The position numbers and the translations under genes are program-made. DNA of 64,000 bases from Defluviitaleaceae bacterium (GTDB lineage: Bacteria; Bacillota; Clostridia; Lachnospirales; WQUN01). The notes below the pieces were generated by a model. It worked only from the letters and a program-made list of their open reading frames with translations, searched no databases and was not told where the DNA came from. The DNA lies in the NCBI GenBank assembly GCA_009780585.1, contig WQZS01000001.1, positions 186,001-250,000 of the forward strand, read 5' to 3'. This document shows positions 43,867 to 53,543 of this stretch, piece after piece. How positions within the stretch are numbered: position 1 is the stretch's first letter; each line of letters begins with the position of its first letter.

Positions 43867-45168
43867 TTAGGTAATTTCGCAATAAATAAGCGGCGGTTTT
43901 TCCACGGGCGTGTCGGAAAACGTAAAACATTTCAAAAATTTTTCCCTCGCGGTGTCAGCTTTCGCTTCATCGGAGGTATATAGGGTCGCCAGCGGCTGTC
44001 CCTTTTCCACGCGGTCGGCGGTTTTCGCATGGAGGATTAACCCCGCCGTGTGGTCGATTATGTCGTCGGGTTTTTCGCGGCCCGCGCCCAGCATAAGGGC
44101 GGTGACACCTATGCCCTCGGTATCCATGGCTTGGATGTAACCGCTTTGGGGGGCGGTGACTACACATACGGTTTTTGCCTTGGGGAAGCGTTCGGGGTCA
44201 TCGATGTACGCCCGGTCGCCGCCTTGCGCCGCTACGACTTCGGCGAATTTTTCCGGCGCTTTGCCGCTTGCGATGGCTTCTTCTGCCAGCTTTCGGCAAT
44301 GTTCGATCGTACCTTTCTCCGCGAGGTAAAGCATATGCGCCGCCAATTCCACGCAAACGTGGCGCAAATCTTCGGGGCCTTCGCCCCTAAGCACGGCGAT
44401 GGCTTCCTGTATTTCCAATATATTACCGATGGCAAAACCCAACGGGGCGGACATATCGGTGATGAGCGCGGCGGTTTTGCGCCCCGCGCCTTCGCCGATG
44501 GCGACCATTGCCTTGGCCAAGCCGCGGGCGTCGTCGAGGGTTTTCATGAACGACCCGCTGCCCGTTTTTACGTCCAACAGAATCCTGTTTGCGCCGGCGG
44601 CGATTTTCTTTGACATGATGCTGGCGGCAATCAGCGGGATGCTTTCGATGGTGGCGGTGGCGTCGCGCAGGGCGTAGATTTTTTTATCGGCGGGGGCAAG
44701 GCTCATGGATTGCCCCGAAAGGCAAATGCCCGTACGCCGCACGGTTGCGAAGAATTCCTCCATGGTTAACCCCGTGTTAAAGCCGGGGATGCCTTCGAGC
44801 TTATCCACCGTTCCGCCGGTATGGCCCAAGCTGCGGCCGCTCATTTTGGCTACGGTCACGCCCATCGCCGCCACCATGGGGGCGACCACCAACGTCGTCT
44901 TGTCCCCCACCCCGCCGGTGGAATGTTTATCGACCTTAATGCCGGGTAAGCCGCCCAAGTCCAGCGTATCGCCCGAGTTCGCCATCGCCAGGGTGAGCGC
45001 GGTCGTTTCCGCCGGGGTCATTCCCTTCAAGCATATTGCCATCAACAACGCGGTAATTTGATAATCGGGGACCGACCCGTCGGTTACGCCGCGGACAAAG
45101 AATTGAATCTCAGCTTCCGTCAACGCAAACCCGTCCTTCTTTTTATGAATGACATCATACATCCGCAT
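43867..45168 (-). CDS. pdp: Pyrimidine-nucleoside (thymidine) phosphorylase
   Basis: The enzyme splits uridine, thymidine or deoxyuridine with phosphate. It has 433 residues. Motifs are YDVIHKKKDGFALTEAEI, ALLMAICLKGMTPAET, the signature region KVDKHSTGGVGDKTTLV, KMSGRSLGHTGGTVDKLE and VKTGSGSFMKT. The start is ATG 45168, with GGGGTGG 5 bases upstream. With cdd and the AbrB-type regulator upstream it forms a pyrimidine salvage operon. Confidence 0.95.
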   Translation of the reverse strand: MRMYDVIHKKKDGFALTEAEIQFFVRGVTDGSVPDYQITALLMAICLKGMTPAETTALTLAMANSGDTLDLGGLPGIKVDKHSTGGVGDKTTLVVAPMVAAMGVTVAKMSGRSLGHTGGTVDKLEGIPGFNTGLTMEEFFATVRRTGICLSGQSMSLAPADKKIYALRDATATIESIPLIAASIMSKKIAAGANRILLDVKTGSGSFMKTLDDARGLAKAMVAIGEGAGRKTAALITDMSAPLGFAIGNILEIQEAIAVLRGEGPEDLRHVCVELAAHMLYLAEKGTIEHCRKLAEEAIASGKAPEKFAEVVAAQGGDRAYIDDPERFPKAKTVCVVTAPQSGYIQAMDTEGIGVTALMLGAGREKPDDIIDHTAGLILHAKTADRVEKGQPLATLYTSDEAKADTAREKFLKCFTFSDTPVEKPPLIYCEIT

Positions 45169-45204
45169 GATTTCCACCCCAATCCTTTTATACCGAACTA
45201 CGGA

Positions 45205-45615
45205 TTATCCCAAATCCTTCGGCCCAAACCCGAACGGCAGAATTTCCGCCCATTTGTGCACGCGGTAATCGTCCGCGGATTTCGCGATGATGACTTCGAA
45301 ATCCTCCCCCGCGAATTCGTTGAGCATTTGACGGCATACGCCGCAGGGGTAGCAATAGTCGCCCTCCGCACCCGACTTCGAACCCGCTACGGCGATGGCC
45401 TTTAGCTTGCGTTCCCCTTCCGACACAGCTTTTAATAATGCCGTGCGTTCGGCGCATACCGTGGCGGGAAAGGCCGCCGACTCCACGTTGCACCCGATGT
45501 ATATCCGCCCGCTTTCACAAAGCAAAGCCGCCCCCACATGGAAGCCCGAGTACGGCGCGTAGGCGCGGTCCTTGGCTTCGGCGGCGAGGGCGGCAAGTTG
45601 TTTGTAATCCTTCAT
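45205..45615 (-). CDS. cdd: Cytidine deaminase
   Basis: The enzyme deaminates cytidine to uridine, feeding the phosphorylase downstream. It has 136 residues. The zinc site is CAERTAL (Cys with catalytic Glu) and PCGVCRQML (Cys-x-x-Cys). YAPYSGFHVGAAL and GCNVESAAFPATVCAE are typical of tetrameric Cdd. The ATG overlaps the regulator's stop codon (TAATG). Confidence 0.95.
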   Translation of the reverse strand: MKDYKQLAALAAEAKDRAYAPYSGFHVGAALLCESGRIYIGCNVESAAFPATVCAERTALLKAVSEGERKLKAIAVAGSKSGAEGDYCYPCGVCRQMLNEFAGEDFEVIIAKSADDYRVHKWAEILPFGFGPKDLG

Positions 45616-45872
45616 TATTTTATCAATCCGGCCTGCTTCGCCATTTCCTTGACGGCGGCTTTCGAAACCTTGCGGCCTTCGTATTCCATCAAATCCTCTG
45701 CCGCACCCGTGAAAATACACGCGGGTTCGTACTTCTTCAACACAATGCGGTCGCCGTCTACAAAGACCTCCAGCGGATCGCGGTCGTTAATGTGCAGTAC
45801 GCGCCTTAATTCGCACGGCAGCACGATACGGCCTAATTCGTCAATCCGTCTTACGATGCCTGTCGCTCTCAT
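45615..45872 (-). CDS. AbrB/SpoVT-family transition regulator
   Basis: This 85-residue regulator has an N-terminal AbrB swapped-hairpin DNA-binding domain: MRATGIVRRIDELGRIVLPCELRRVLHI, then DPLEVFVDGDRIVLKKYEP. The C-terminal part includes MEYEGRKVSKAAVKEMAKQ. It lacks the GAF domain of full-length SpoVT. The start is ATG 45872, with GGAAGGA 9 bases upstream. Being first in an operon with cdd and pdp suggests growth-phase control of pyrimidine salvage. Confidence 0.9.
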   Translation of the reverse strand: MRATGIVRRIDELGRIVLPCELRRVLHINDRDPLEVFVDGDRIVLKKYEPACIFTGAAEDLMEYEGRKVSKAAVKEMAKQAGLIK

Positions 45873-45906
45873 AATCAAAATTCCTTCCTTTTTTTGTTAT
45901 ATCCTT

Positions 45907-45934
45907 ACTATACCACAATTGTAAATTTTTGCAA
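45907..45934 (-). promoter_or_regulatory. Promoter of the abrB-cdd-pdp operon
   Basis: TTGCAA (45934-45929), 16 bases and TATAGT (45912-45907) on the minus strand, about 35 bases before the ATG. Confidence 0.55.
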
Positions 45935-46055
45935 GTATTGGAAGAAATTCAATAAATTTTGTCGAGCGGAAAGCGTTATTCCATAACTTACATTAGTATA
46001 TGACGGATGCGGGCGATTATACTGTTTACGCAGCATATGAAGGGGGGGCATAAAC

Positions 46056-47828
46056 ATGGAGTATATACGTAAATACAGGAATATCATCGGCGCGTTTGCG
46101 ATTACGGTGATAATCGCGGGTATTTTGGTTGCCGCGTTGGTCACGAACCGGGCAACGCCCGACTTCGTTGAATATACAACATTCCTGGAAGCCTTGGGGG
46201 AAGGGCGTATCGCTTCCGCACGGATAGGCGGGGACGCGACGTTTACGTTTTCGTTTACGGAAGGCGAAGGGTTTTTTACCACCAACAACCCGCGCCGCGA
46301 GGATTTTAAGGAAACGCTTTTGCTCGCGGGCGTAACCGTGGCGGAGACGGGTACAACGGAAACGGACTTTGTCATGCTCGGCTTTACTGTCGTATTGGCG
46401 GCGGGGATCATCTTCATCGTTCGGCGGCGGGGCGGTATGGCGACGGTTAAGAACGGCCTCAACCCCGTAGCGGTCAACACTTCCCCGGATGGGACAAGCA
46501 CCCCTTGCGGCTTCGGCGACATCGCGGGTAACTTGGAAGCCAAGGAAAGCGTCGGCGATATTATCGATTATTTGCGCGAGCCCGAACGCTTCGCACGGTA
46601 CGGGGCCCGTATGCCGAGGGGTATCCTCCTGTACGGCAAACCCGGGACGGGAAAGACCTTGATGGCACGCGCCATGGCGGGTGAAGCGGGTGTACCGTTC
46701 TACGCGGTCAGCGGGTCGGACTTCGTGCAAATGTATGTAGGCGTAGGCGCGGCGCGTGTGCGGGAGCTGTTTAAGAAAGCACGCGAACACGGCAAGGGCG
46801 TTATCTTCATAGATGAAATCGACGCGCTGGGTAAGAAACGCGGCGACGGTATCAACGGAAACGACGAACGCGAACAAACGCTTAACGCGCTGCTTACGGA
46901 AATGCAAGGCTTTGCGGAAAATAACGGCATCGTGGTCGTAGCCGCCACCAACCGTATCGATACGCTGGACGAAGCGTTATTGCGCCCCGGTCGTTTCGAC
47001 CGCCGCGTGGAAGTGGACCTGCCCGACATCAATGCCCGCAAGCAAATCCTTTCGCTCCACGCCCGTAATAAACCCCTCGCCCCCGAAACCGATTTGACCA
47101 AACTCGCCCGCGATACGGTTTACTTCAGCGGGGCGATGTTGGAAGGCTTGCTTAACGACGCGGCCATCAACGCGGCAAGACGCGATAACGACGCGAACTG
47201 CGGAAATGATATTTGTAACGGTACAATTAACGATAATGACCTTTCCTCCGCGTATTACACCGCCGTTGCGGGCGCGGAAAAAAAAGACCGCTCCATGCTG
47301 CGTGACCATGACCGTGCGGTTACGGCATGGCACGAATCCGGCCACGCGCTGGCCGCCGCCCTAACCCACCCGGAAAACCGCGTGGCGAAGGTTACGATCA
47401 TCCCCTCCGGCGGGGGCGCGGGCGGGTTTTGCGTGAGTATCCCGCCCGAGCGTATGTATTGCACCAAGGGGGAATTGGAAGCACAGCTCATGATTAATTT
47501 CGCCGGACGCTGCGCCGAGGAAATCAAGTTCGGCAAGGACTCCGTTACAACGGGCGCGTCCAACGATATCGAGAAGGCGACGGACCTTGCCTTGCAATAC
47601 GTTACGCGCTACGGCTTCGGCGAAGGTATCCTCGACCGCTCGAAGCTGGACGACAAGGCATCCGTTACGAAGGAATGTAACGCGCTCGCAAGCAGGGTAT
47701 ATACGCAAACCCTTGACCTTTTGCATAAAAATAACGCCGCCCTCGAAGCCTTGGCGGCGCAATTGCTGGAAAAAGAAACCTTGGACGGCGATGAAGTAGC
47801 GGGTATTATCGGTCAAAACAAATCTTAA
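46056..47828 (+). CDS. ftsH: FtsH-type ATP-dependent zinc metalloprotease
   Basis: This membrane-anchored AAA protease has 590 residues, a little shorter than most FtsH. Membrane helices are at about 10-30 and 110-130. The AAA module has [20 protein letters not shown] (Walker A), [12 protein letters not shown] (Walker B), and the arginine-finger region [16 protein letters not shown]. The protease zinc site is [13 protein letters not shown] (HExxH), with the third ligand Asp in [14 protein letters not shown]. The pore motif [17 protein letters not shown] is normal. AAGGGGGG precedes the ATG. It may be a second, divergent FtsH; the usual copy beside tilS/hpt is not here. Confidence 0.93.
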   Translation: MEYIRKYRNIIGAFAITVIIAGILVAALVTNRATPDFVEYTTFLEALGEGRIASARIGGDATFTFSFTEGEGFFTTNNPRREDFKETLLLAGVTVAETGTTETDFVMLGFTVVLAAGIIFIVRRRGGMATVKNGLNPVAVNTSPDGTSTPCGFGDIAGNLEAKESVGDIIDYLREPERFARYGARMPRGILLYGKPGTGKTLMARAMAGEAGVPFYAVSGSDFVQMYVGVGAARVRELFKKAREHGKGVIFIDEIDALGKKRGDGINGNDEREQTLNALLTEMQGFAENNGIVVVAATNRIDTLDEALLRPGRFDRRVEVDLPDINARKQILSLHARNKPLAPETDLTKLARDTVYFSGAMLEGLLNDAAINAARRDNDANCGNDICNGTINDNDLSSAYYTAVAGAEKKDRSMLRDHDRAVTAWHESGHALAAALTHPENRVAKVTIIPSGGGAGGFCVSIPPERMYCTKGELEAQLMINFAGRCAEEIKFGKDSVTTGASNDIEKATDLALQYVTRYGFGEGILDRSKLDDKASVTKECNALASRVYTQTLDLLHKNNAALEALAAQLLEKETLDGDEVAGIIGQNKS

Positions 47829-47842
47829 AAAACCTTATCCAT

Positions 47843-48718
47843 TCATACGGCATCAAAAAATTTCCACATGCGCGTCCACGCGCGGCTTTTCCCCGGTTCC
47901 ACGGGGAAGTCGCCGAAAATTTCCGGTGAAATCACGCGGCGGGTACCCCACGCGTAAAAATCCGTCACATCGAAGTCGCCCCATTCCTGCACGCGTAATC
48001 CCGCTTTGTTGTCACGCAGTTCCCAGCGCATGGGCGCGTACGCGGCGGGCTTATCGCATTTAATCATAAACGAACCTTGAACATCATCGGTGAAGGTTAT
48101 GCTGTCCTCGTTCATGATTAGCCCGGGTGTTTCGATTTCGTTTTTATAATTTTTATTGATCGAAAGCGTTGCCTGCGGGTGCGCACCGTTGCCGTTAAGG
48201 GATAGGAAGTTGTGGTTATATTCCCGCAATTGCAAGGGTTTTTCGCCTTGGTTGGTAAGGGTCGTTGTGATGTGCAGCATGTCGCCGATGACGGCGATGT
48301 GCTTGTGCATGGCGTAGGCGATACCCTTTAGGGGGATGGCATCCAAATAAAAATCCGCGTAATCCCCGCCTGCTTGCATCGTGCAGGGGAAGGGCTGCGC
48401 GATTTTGTAATCCGTGAAGAAGAAATAAGGTTTGTCATTGACTTTTTCCAGCAAACCCACGCCGGGCTTGAGGAAAAAACGGTCGCTGCCGTCCCAGCCC
48501 ATTGAGGCGTCGTCCGCTTTAAATTCGTTGCACAGCCCCTCGCCCCCCGTACTTGGCGGCCCGCCGGGGGAGGATTCTGTCGTGCAAAAGGTTTGCCCGC
48601 GCAGGGAAACCTGCGGGATAAAACCCGTCCAATCAAAGCGGGAACGGGCGTAACGTTTACCGGGTTCGGCGACCCATACCTGTAAATCGCCGCGGCCTAT
48701 CCGAATACAATTTTCCAT
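47843..48718 (-). CDS. Galactose-mutarotase-like fold protein, function unknown
   Basis: The protein has 291 residues and resembles the aldose-1-epimerase superfamily by its beta-rich pattern: WTGFIPQVSLRGQTFCTTES, KPGVGLLEK, and NHNFLSLNGNGAHPQATLSI. The catalytic His/Glu pair of true epimerases cannot be placed with confidence. It is last in the operon with the GTPase system genes, 10 bases after the membrane/SH3-like gene, which may be chance or a functional link. GAGAGG lies before the ATG. Confidence 0.65.
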   Translation of the reverse strand: MENCIRIGRGDLQVWVAEPGKRYARSRFDWTGFIPQVSLRGQTFCTTESSPGGPPSTGGEGLCNEFKADDASMGWDGSDRFFLKPGVGLLEKVNDKPYFFFTDYKIAQPFPCTMQAGGDYADFYLDAIPLKGIAYAMHKHIAVIGDMLHITTTLTNQGEKPLQLREYNHNFLSLNGNGAHPQATLSINKNYKNEIETPGLIMNEDSITFTDDVQGSFMIKCDKPAAYAPMRWELRDNKAGLRVQEWGDFDVTDFYAWGTRRVISPEIFGDFPVEPGKSRAWTRMWKFFDAV

Positions 48719-48728
48719 AAGACCTCTC

Positions 48729-49715
48729 CTATTCGATTTCGATCAGATAACTGGCGATATAGCCTTCCGGTCCGTCGGATACGCGTACGCGCAGCCAATA
48801 TAAACCGGACACGTCCGCGTCGGGGACGAACGCGCCGAGGTATTCAAGCGTTGCGCCGCCCCATACCATTTGGGTCACCACGCCGCCGAAGCCGGGTACG
48901 TCACGCAACCGCGCGCCTTCCGAACCGTGGACGTTTAAGCGCAGGGTGATGGGGGCATCGGGCCACGAAGCGGGATTTACGTAACCCGGGGGGTATATGA
49001 TATCGGGAAGCGGGGTTGGGGTCGGGAAGGGTGTGGGGTTTGTATCGGTGGAGGGGTCATAGCCGTTACCGTGGTTCGGAGGGGCTTCGTTGTGATTCGG
49101 GGGGGCTTCGCCGTGGTTCGTGTTATTCGCGTTGGTTTCGCCGTTAGGCTCCGATTGGTTGGTTGTATCCGTTCCGTTTCCGGTTGGCCGGTTGTTCGGT
49201 TCACGTCCGTTGTTCGGCGCGGATTCCCCCGGAATTCCCGCCAACGCGGGTACATAATATTCTTGGTGCAAACCGAAAGCCGTAAGCCATAACGTGGAGG
49301 CAACCCCCACCGTAACGACGATAACCCACGCCGCGCGCTTTACGCCGCCGCGGTACAGGATGCCCTTATATTTGGTATGGCTGAGGAGCAAGCGGTTTTT
49401 TTTTGCCTTGTCGGTCAAGCGCAAGTAAGCCCTGTGCAAGGTAGGGCTGTCCTTCGAATAGAAGCGAATGTAAATCAATTCCCGGGTTGTCTCCACGCAC
49501 AGGTAATTGTACGCGCGAAAGATAATGTGGCGATAAAACAACACGAAAAAAGGCCCCAAAACGTATTGGAACAATTGCGCGAGCGTAAAAAGCGCGCCCC
49601 ATAGTATTAACAATAATATAGCGGTGCGTACCGTAAAATGGACGTGAAGCCACTCGGAAAACCACGCGGCGTACAGTTCGGATGCCCAATCAAAGGCGTT
49701 ATGGAGGTGTGCCAT
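48729..49715 (-). CDS. Membrane protein with Asn/Pro-rich spacer and C-terminal SH3-like domain
   Basis: The protein has 328 residues. Membrane segments lie at about 32-65 (probably two helices) and 140-162. A low-complexity spacer rich in Asn, Pro, Thr and Gly spans about 170-240, ending TPFPTPTPLPD. The C-terminal about 85 residues resemble a bacterial SH3 domain (GSEGARLRDVPGFGG, YWLRVRVSDGPEGYIASYLI). The SH3-like end is probably outside and could bind the cell wall. It overlaps the GAP1-like gene by 17 bases, so it is likely a partner of the GTPase system, perhaps its surface sensor. Confidence 0.7.
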   Translation of the reverse strand: MAHLHNAFDWASELYAAWFSEWLHVHFTVRTAILLLILWGALFTLAQLFQYVLGPFFVLFYRHIIFRAYNYLCVETTRELIYIRFYSKDSPTLHRAYLRLTDKAKKNRLLLSHTKYKGILYRGGVKRAAWVIVVTVGVASTLWLTAFGLHQEYYVPALAGIPGESAPNNGREPNNRPTGNGTDTTNQSEPNGETNANNTNHGEAPPNHNEAPPNHGNGYDPSTDTNPTPFPTPTPLPDIIYPPGYVNPASWPDAPITLRLNVHGSEGARLRDVPGFGGVVTQMVWGGATLEYLGAFVPDADVSGLYWLRVRVSDGPEGYIASYLIEIE

Positions 49716-50880
49716 GTATATATCCCTCGCTTTGCAGGGTATGAAGGATTTTTTCACTTTTTTCCGGGGTCAAGCGGTAGCTTCCTATTATATAACGTAA
49801 ATCTTCGTCATTCGGTCGCAGGATGGATACCTGCCGTTGGATGTCCGCCATGATGAAATCGGAAGGCGTATGCCCGATGATTTCGTTGTATTTGCCGCTT
49901 TTGCCCCGCCGAATAAACGCTTCGGGAAGGATGCCGCCGCTTTCCAAAACCTGCGCCATACGCGCTGTTATAGCTTGCCGAAAGGTTTCCGCTTGTGCAA
50001 TCCGCGGTTCCCTCGCCAGCCAAAAGTCTATCTCACCGAATATCCGCTCACAGAACCGCTGCGTCGGCATTGACGCGAAGCGGACATGGAAATAATCGAT
50101 TTCATCGCCCGCATTATTTATTATACCCGTTTTTTCCGTAAAATCTATTAAAAAATCCCCTTTTAATCGGGGGTTGTCGGTGAAGATGAGGTGTATGCCG
50201 TTCCTTTCAAGCGGTTCGCGCGCGTTTGTGCAAAAGCCCAATACGTGCCGAAGTTCGGTGGGCAAGCGCGGATATAATTCCGCCAGCAGGGCAAGCGCGA
50301 AGACATGCGTATCGGCGGGCCCTTTGGTGGTAGATGTGCGTATGTATGTTTTTTTGTTGCCGGCCGCGGATAGGGTTAGGTAACGGATGAGGGGGGTAAA
50401 GTCATATTCCGTAAAATCGTATAACCGATTTGTTAATACCCCATTATCGTTTGTGTTTGTTTTTACTTCATCATCATTCTTTTTTATTTTTATCCCATCT
50501 TCGTGCGCGTTTGTTTCTATCCCATCCGCTTGTTTATTAATCGGCAATTTTTCAAGCGCAGGCAACATTCCGCTTTGCGCGGCATCATAACCCGTTTCGA
50601 ACTGTACCCCCGCAAAACCTGCCACCAAAACCGCGTTTACCATTTTTACCGGTACTATTAGATTGTGCTGGAAGAACGCCCGCGGTACATGCACCGCTTG
50701 CCCCAGGAGCATCCGCCCGTCGGGGTAGTGTACGGCTGTCAGGCATTTTCCTCCCTCCCCCGCGGAATACACGCAATACGGCAAAATATCGCATTTGACA
50801 TTATTATCAAAAATCCCGGCCGAGCGCGCGACCGTGCCGTATCCCCGTTCCCTCCTTGTGTAATAATGCTGCTCAATCAC
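49699..50880 (-). CDS. GAP1-N-like GTPase-associated protein
   Basis: The protein has 393 residues, starting GTG 50880 inside the GTPase gene's 3' end (8-base overlap). The N-terminus IEQHYYTRRERGYGTVARS and the following CVYSAGEGGKCLTAVHYPD match, by eye, the GAP1-N domain defined in GTPase-centred conflict systems. A low-complexity linker with Asn/Lys/Asp (about 135-165) separates it from a helical C-terminal region (about 280-393). No catalytic residues are recognised. It probably regulates or reads the GTPase. Confidence in the family is moderate and comes from the start motif and the gene pair. Confidence 0.6.
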   Translation of the reverse strand: MIEQHYYTRRERGYGTVARSAGIFDNNVKCDILPYCVYSAGEGGKCLTAVHYPDGRMLLGQAVHVPRAFFQHNLIVPVKMVNAVLVAGFAGVQFETGYDAAQSGMLPALEKLPINKQADGIETNAHEDGIKIKKNDDEVKTNTNDNGVLTNRLYDFTEYDFTPLIRYLTLSAAGNKKTYIRTSTTKGPADTHVFALALLAELYPRLPTELRHVLGFCTNAREPLERNGIHLIFTDNPRLKGDFLIDFTEKTGIINNAGDEIDYFHVRFASMPTQRFCERIFGEIDFWLAREPRIAQAETFRQAITARMAQVLESGGILPEAFIRRGKSGKYNEIIGHTPSDFIMADIQRQVSILRPNDEDLRYIIGSYRLTPEKSEKILHTLQSEGYIHGTPP

Positions 50881-52132
50881 CTTTAATATAGCCCAATTTG
50901 TATAAAAGCCACAGGAACGGTTCGTCCACCCGTACGGGCGCGAAGGACGCGACGCGCTCCCGTGCCGCGTCGCCGTTATCGCGCAACGGCTGCGCACCCA
51001 GCGCCGAAACCGCGAAGAAACCCAAATGCGCAAACCGCCGTTTTAACGCGTTACGGAAGTTGGGGTCCACGATTTCGAGGAATTCGTCCACTTCATCGTC
51101 GATTCGGGCGAAGGCTTCCAAATCGAAGGCCCCTTTATGCGTAAAGTTGGAAAAGAACAGGCTGTCCGGGCGCATGTATTCCCCCTCCGCGTACAAGGGA
51201 CGTAGAAGGTCGGTTTTGGTCAGCACTACGGCGGTGGGTATTTTCGAAACGCCGCTCGCCTGTTTATAAATATAATCCTCCACAAGGCCGCTCAGTACCT
51301 CCGTCGGCTCGTCGGTTTGGTTCGGATCAAAGTCCATACCGTTCTGCATGGCGATCTTTTTCCCCACCGTACGGAACTGCATCGGGTCCACCAGGAAAAG
51401 CACCCCCGAGGAATTCCGTATATGCGACGCATAGATATCCATATAACCGTTGTCAACCATGCCTTCCCCCGCGGCGTCGAAGAACGCGATGTTTATTTCC
51501 GGCAAATTGCCGTCCGCGAAGGAAAACGTAAAGATAAACGGCTCCTGCTGCCGTTCCTTTTGCGTCGGGTCCAACAGGAAGCCGTTTTCAATTAGGGGGT
51601 CTTCGTAGGTCAGTTTGAATTTACGCCCCATTTCGTTGTTAATAGGCGTACAGAAAATCGGGAAATTACGCGGCGTCAGCGTTTTGAGGGTATGCACGAG
51701 GCTGGTGAGGTATACGCTTTTGCCTGCCTGCGACGCACCCACGAAGGATATGATCGTGCCGGGAGCGAAGCCCGCGCTCTGGGGCAGGTCGTTGTGGCAA
51801 TAGGGGCAAAGCCGCTTGGTCGTGACATTGTTATGGTCGTCGGTTACGGACGAAAGGATGCCCCGATGGTACCCCTTGTTCACCTCGTTGAAATCGTCGG
51901 GGTCCAGCACCACGGGCAAATCGCCCGCATCACCCATATGGAAGCGCGCGCGGTACGCGTCCAAAGCGCCGTCCGAACAAGCGCGGTACCCTTCCGCGTC
52001 CACATGTTCGAGCGCGCGGAACAACACACGGTCATGGTCGAAATTCTTAAAGCAATACAGGCATACGATTTCGTGCGTTTCCTCCAGCTTCGCGCGTTTG
52101 ACGGCTTCCATTTTCTTTTTGAACAGTCCCAT
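50873..52132 (-). CDS. Zinc-ribbon P-loop GTPase (DO-GTPase2-like)
   Basis: The protein has 419 residues. An N-terminal zinc-binding region has CLYCFKNF (about 24) and CPYCHNDL (about 107). The P-loop domain has SFVGASQAGKSVYLTSL (Walker A, about 127), a switch II-like motif IAFFDAAGEGM, and the base-recognition motif VVLTKTDLL (TKxD). The membrane is not involved. The order of motifs fits the TRAFAC GTPases found with GAP1-type partners, annotated as double-GTPase 2. Start ATG 52132 has GAGG 6 bases upstream. Confidence 0.8.
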   Translation of the reverse strand: MGLFKKKMEAVKRAKLEETHEIVCLYCFKNFDHDRVLFRALEHVDAEGYRACSDGALDAYRARFHMGDAGDLPVVLDPDDFNEVNKGYHRGILSSVTDDHNNVTTKRLCPYCHNDLPQSAGFAPGTIISFVGASQAGKSVYLTSLVHTLKTLTPRNFPIFCTPINNEMGRKFKLTYEDPLIENGFLLDPTQKERQQEPFIFTFSFADGNLPEINIAFFDAAGEGMVDNGYMDIYASHIRNSSGVLFLVDPMQFRTVGKKIAMQNGMDFDPNQTDEPTEVLSGLVEDYIYKQASGVSKIPTAVVLTKTDLLRPLYAEGEYMRPDSLFFSNFTHKGAFDLEAFARIDDEVDEFLEIVDPNFRNALKRRFAHLGFFAVSALGAQPLRDNGDAARERVASFAPVRVDEPFLWLLYKLGYIKGD

Positions 52133-52146
52133 AGCCAACCTCACAT

Positions 52147-52734
52147 CTATTTTATCCGCAAATCATACAAACCGCGTTTCGATTCGTCCGCGACGAGGAT
52201 TTCCAACCGTTCATGCTTGCGCGTCAGGATGTGCCTTACCAACGGCACGTTGCCAAGCGGTTCTTGGAAGGAGTATACCACATCGCCCGCCCCCGCACCG
52301 TAAGCGCATCGCTTTATATAGGAAAGCTCCCCTCCCGCCGTCGGGTAATCGGAGGTCAACGTTAATACATGCGTCGCGTATTCGCCGAAGCCCCGTTTAC
52401 GCTTAACCGTTCCGCGGATCGTCGTACGGCCGGTTTGGCAGGTAATACTTTCTACCGCGCCTTCGTTAAGGTCTGTTGTTATATAAAACGTAAAAATCCC
52501 GGGTTCGTTGGGTATTATGTAACCGCCGCGGCGTTTGTATTCTTGCAAGGTCAGTAAACGCGCGTTTTGCGGGTCACGGCCAAGGTCGGCCGCCGGCCTC
52601 GCGGGAGGGTTGCCGGTTTCGTCTGCCTTTGTGCGGAAAACGTACACATGGTCCGCATCAATCGGCCATCGGAAGGTTAGGCGAACGCAATCGCTGTCAT
52701 GCACGCAGCGCAAATCGGATACGTTTTCCCGCAT
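52147..52734 (-). CDS. Beta-sandwich-like protein, first gene of the GTPase operon
   Basis: The protein has 195 residues with no recognised family. The predicted pattern is mostly beta strands: VRLTFRWPIDADHVYVFR, GGYIIPNEPGIFTFYITTD, THVLTLTSDYPTAGGELSYI, LEILVADESKRGLYDLRI. This could be two fibronectin-like or immunoglobulin-like folds. It has no signal peptide. It precedes the GTPase by 14 bases, so it is likely a binding partner or effector-recognition subunit. The start is ATG 52734, behind GGGGGGT. Confidence 0.6.
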   Translation of the reverse strand: MRENVSDLRCVHDSDCVRLTFRWPIDADHVYVFRTKADETGNPPARPAADLGRDPQNARLLTLQEYKRRGGYIIPNEPGIFTFYITTDLNEGAVESITCQTGRTTIRGTVKRKRGFGEYATHVLTLTSDYPTAGGELSYIKRCAYGAGAGDVVYSFQEPLGNVPLVRHILTRKHERLEILVADESKRGLYDLRIK

Positions 52735-52814
52735 TTTACCCCCCAATCATGCTTTTTTTATTTATATGTTATAATATTATTTCAAATTACATACGCAAAA
52801 GGATTGAACGCCCC

Positions 52815-53543
52815 ATGCGCTTTGTCTTGGATGTCCATTGCCATACCGTCGCCAGCGGCCACGGCTATTCGACCGTCACCGAAAACGCCGCGCAAGCCGC
52901 AACGCTGGGTTTGACCCACATCGGCATCGCCGACCACGGCCCCGCCATGCCGGGTGCGCCGCACTTCTACTTCTTCGGGAACATGAAAATCGTGCCGGAT
53001 ACGATGCACGGCGTACGCGTGTTGAAAGGCGCGGAAGTGAATATTTGCAACCACGACGGCAAACTTGATTTATCCGAGGAAATCATGGAGCGGATGGATT
53101 TTATCATCGCCTCCCTGCACCGAGGTGTCTTGGCACCAACGAATAAGGCCGACCATACCCGCGCAATGGTAAACGCGATGGAAAACCCCCTCGTTGCTAT
53201 CCTGGGCCACCCGGGGGATTCGTGGTTTGATATCGATTACGAAGCCGTGGTCGAAACCGCAGCCCGTACCCATACAATCATTGAAATCAATAACCAAACG
53301 CTAAACCCCGTTTCCCTGCGTTACAACGGGGAGGAACCGCAGCGCAGGCTGCTCGCGCTGTGTAAGGAATACGGCGTCCCCGTTTTGGCGTCCTCCGACG
53401 CGCATTATCATACGCTGGTGGGCGAATTAACCGAAGCGAAAAAGCTCATCATCGAATCGGGTATCCCCGCTTCGCAGGTTTTAAACACCGACCCCGCGTT
53501 GTTCTTCGCCGCCGTCGCAAGGAAAAGGGCGTGCGCACAATGA
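52815..53543 (+). CDS. PHP-domain phosphoesterase (YcdX-like)
   Basis: The phosphoesterase has 242 residues with the PHP metal sites: DVHCHTVASGHG, IGIADHGPAMPG, GAEVNI, ASLHRG, ILGHPGDSWFDID and ASSDAHYH. The family includes the YcdX/histidinol-phosphatase-like trinuclear enzymes with unknown natural substrates. AAAGGA lies 11 bases before the ATG at 52815. It overlaps pcrA by 4 bases (ATGA). Confidence 0.9.
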   Translation: MRFVLDVHCHTVASGHGYSTVTENAAQAATLGLTHIGIADHGPAMPGAPHFYFFGNMKIVPDTMHGVRVLKGAEVNICNHDGKLDLSEEIMERMDFIIASLHRGVLAPTNKADHTRAMVNAMENPLVAILGHPGDSWFDIDYEAVVETAARTHTIIEINNQTLNPVSLRYNGEEPQRRLLALCKEYGVPVLASSDAHYHTLVGELTEAKKLIIESGIPASQVLNTDPALFFAAVARKRACAQ

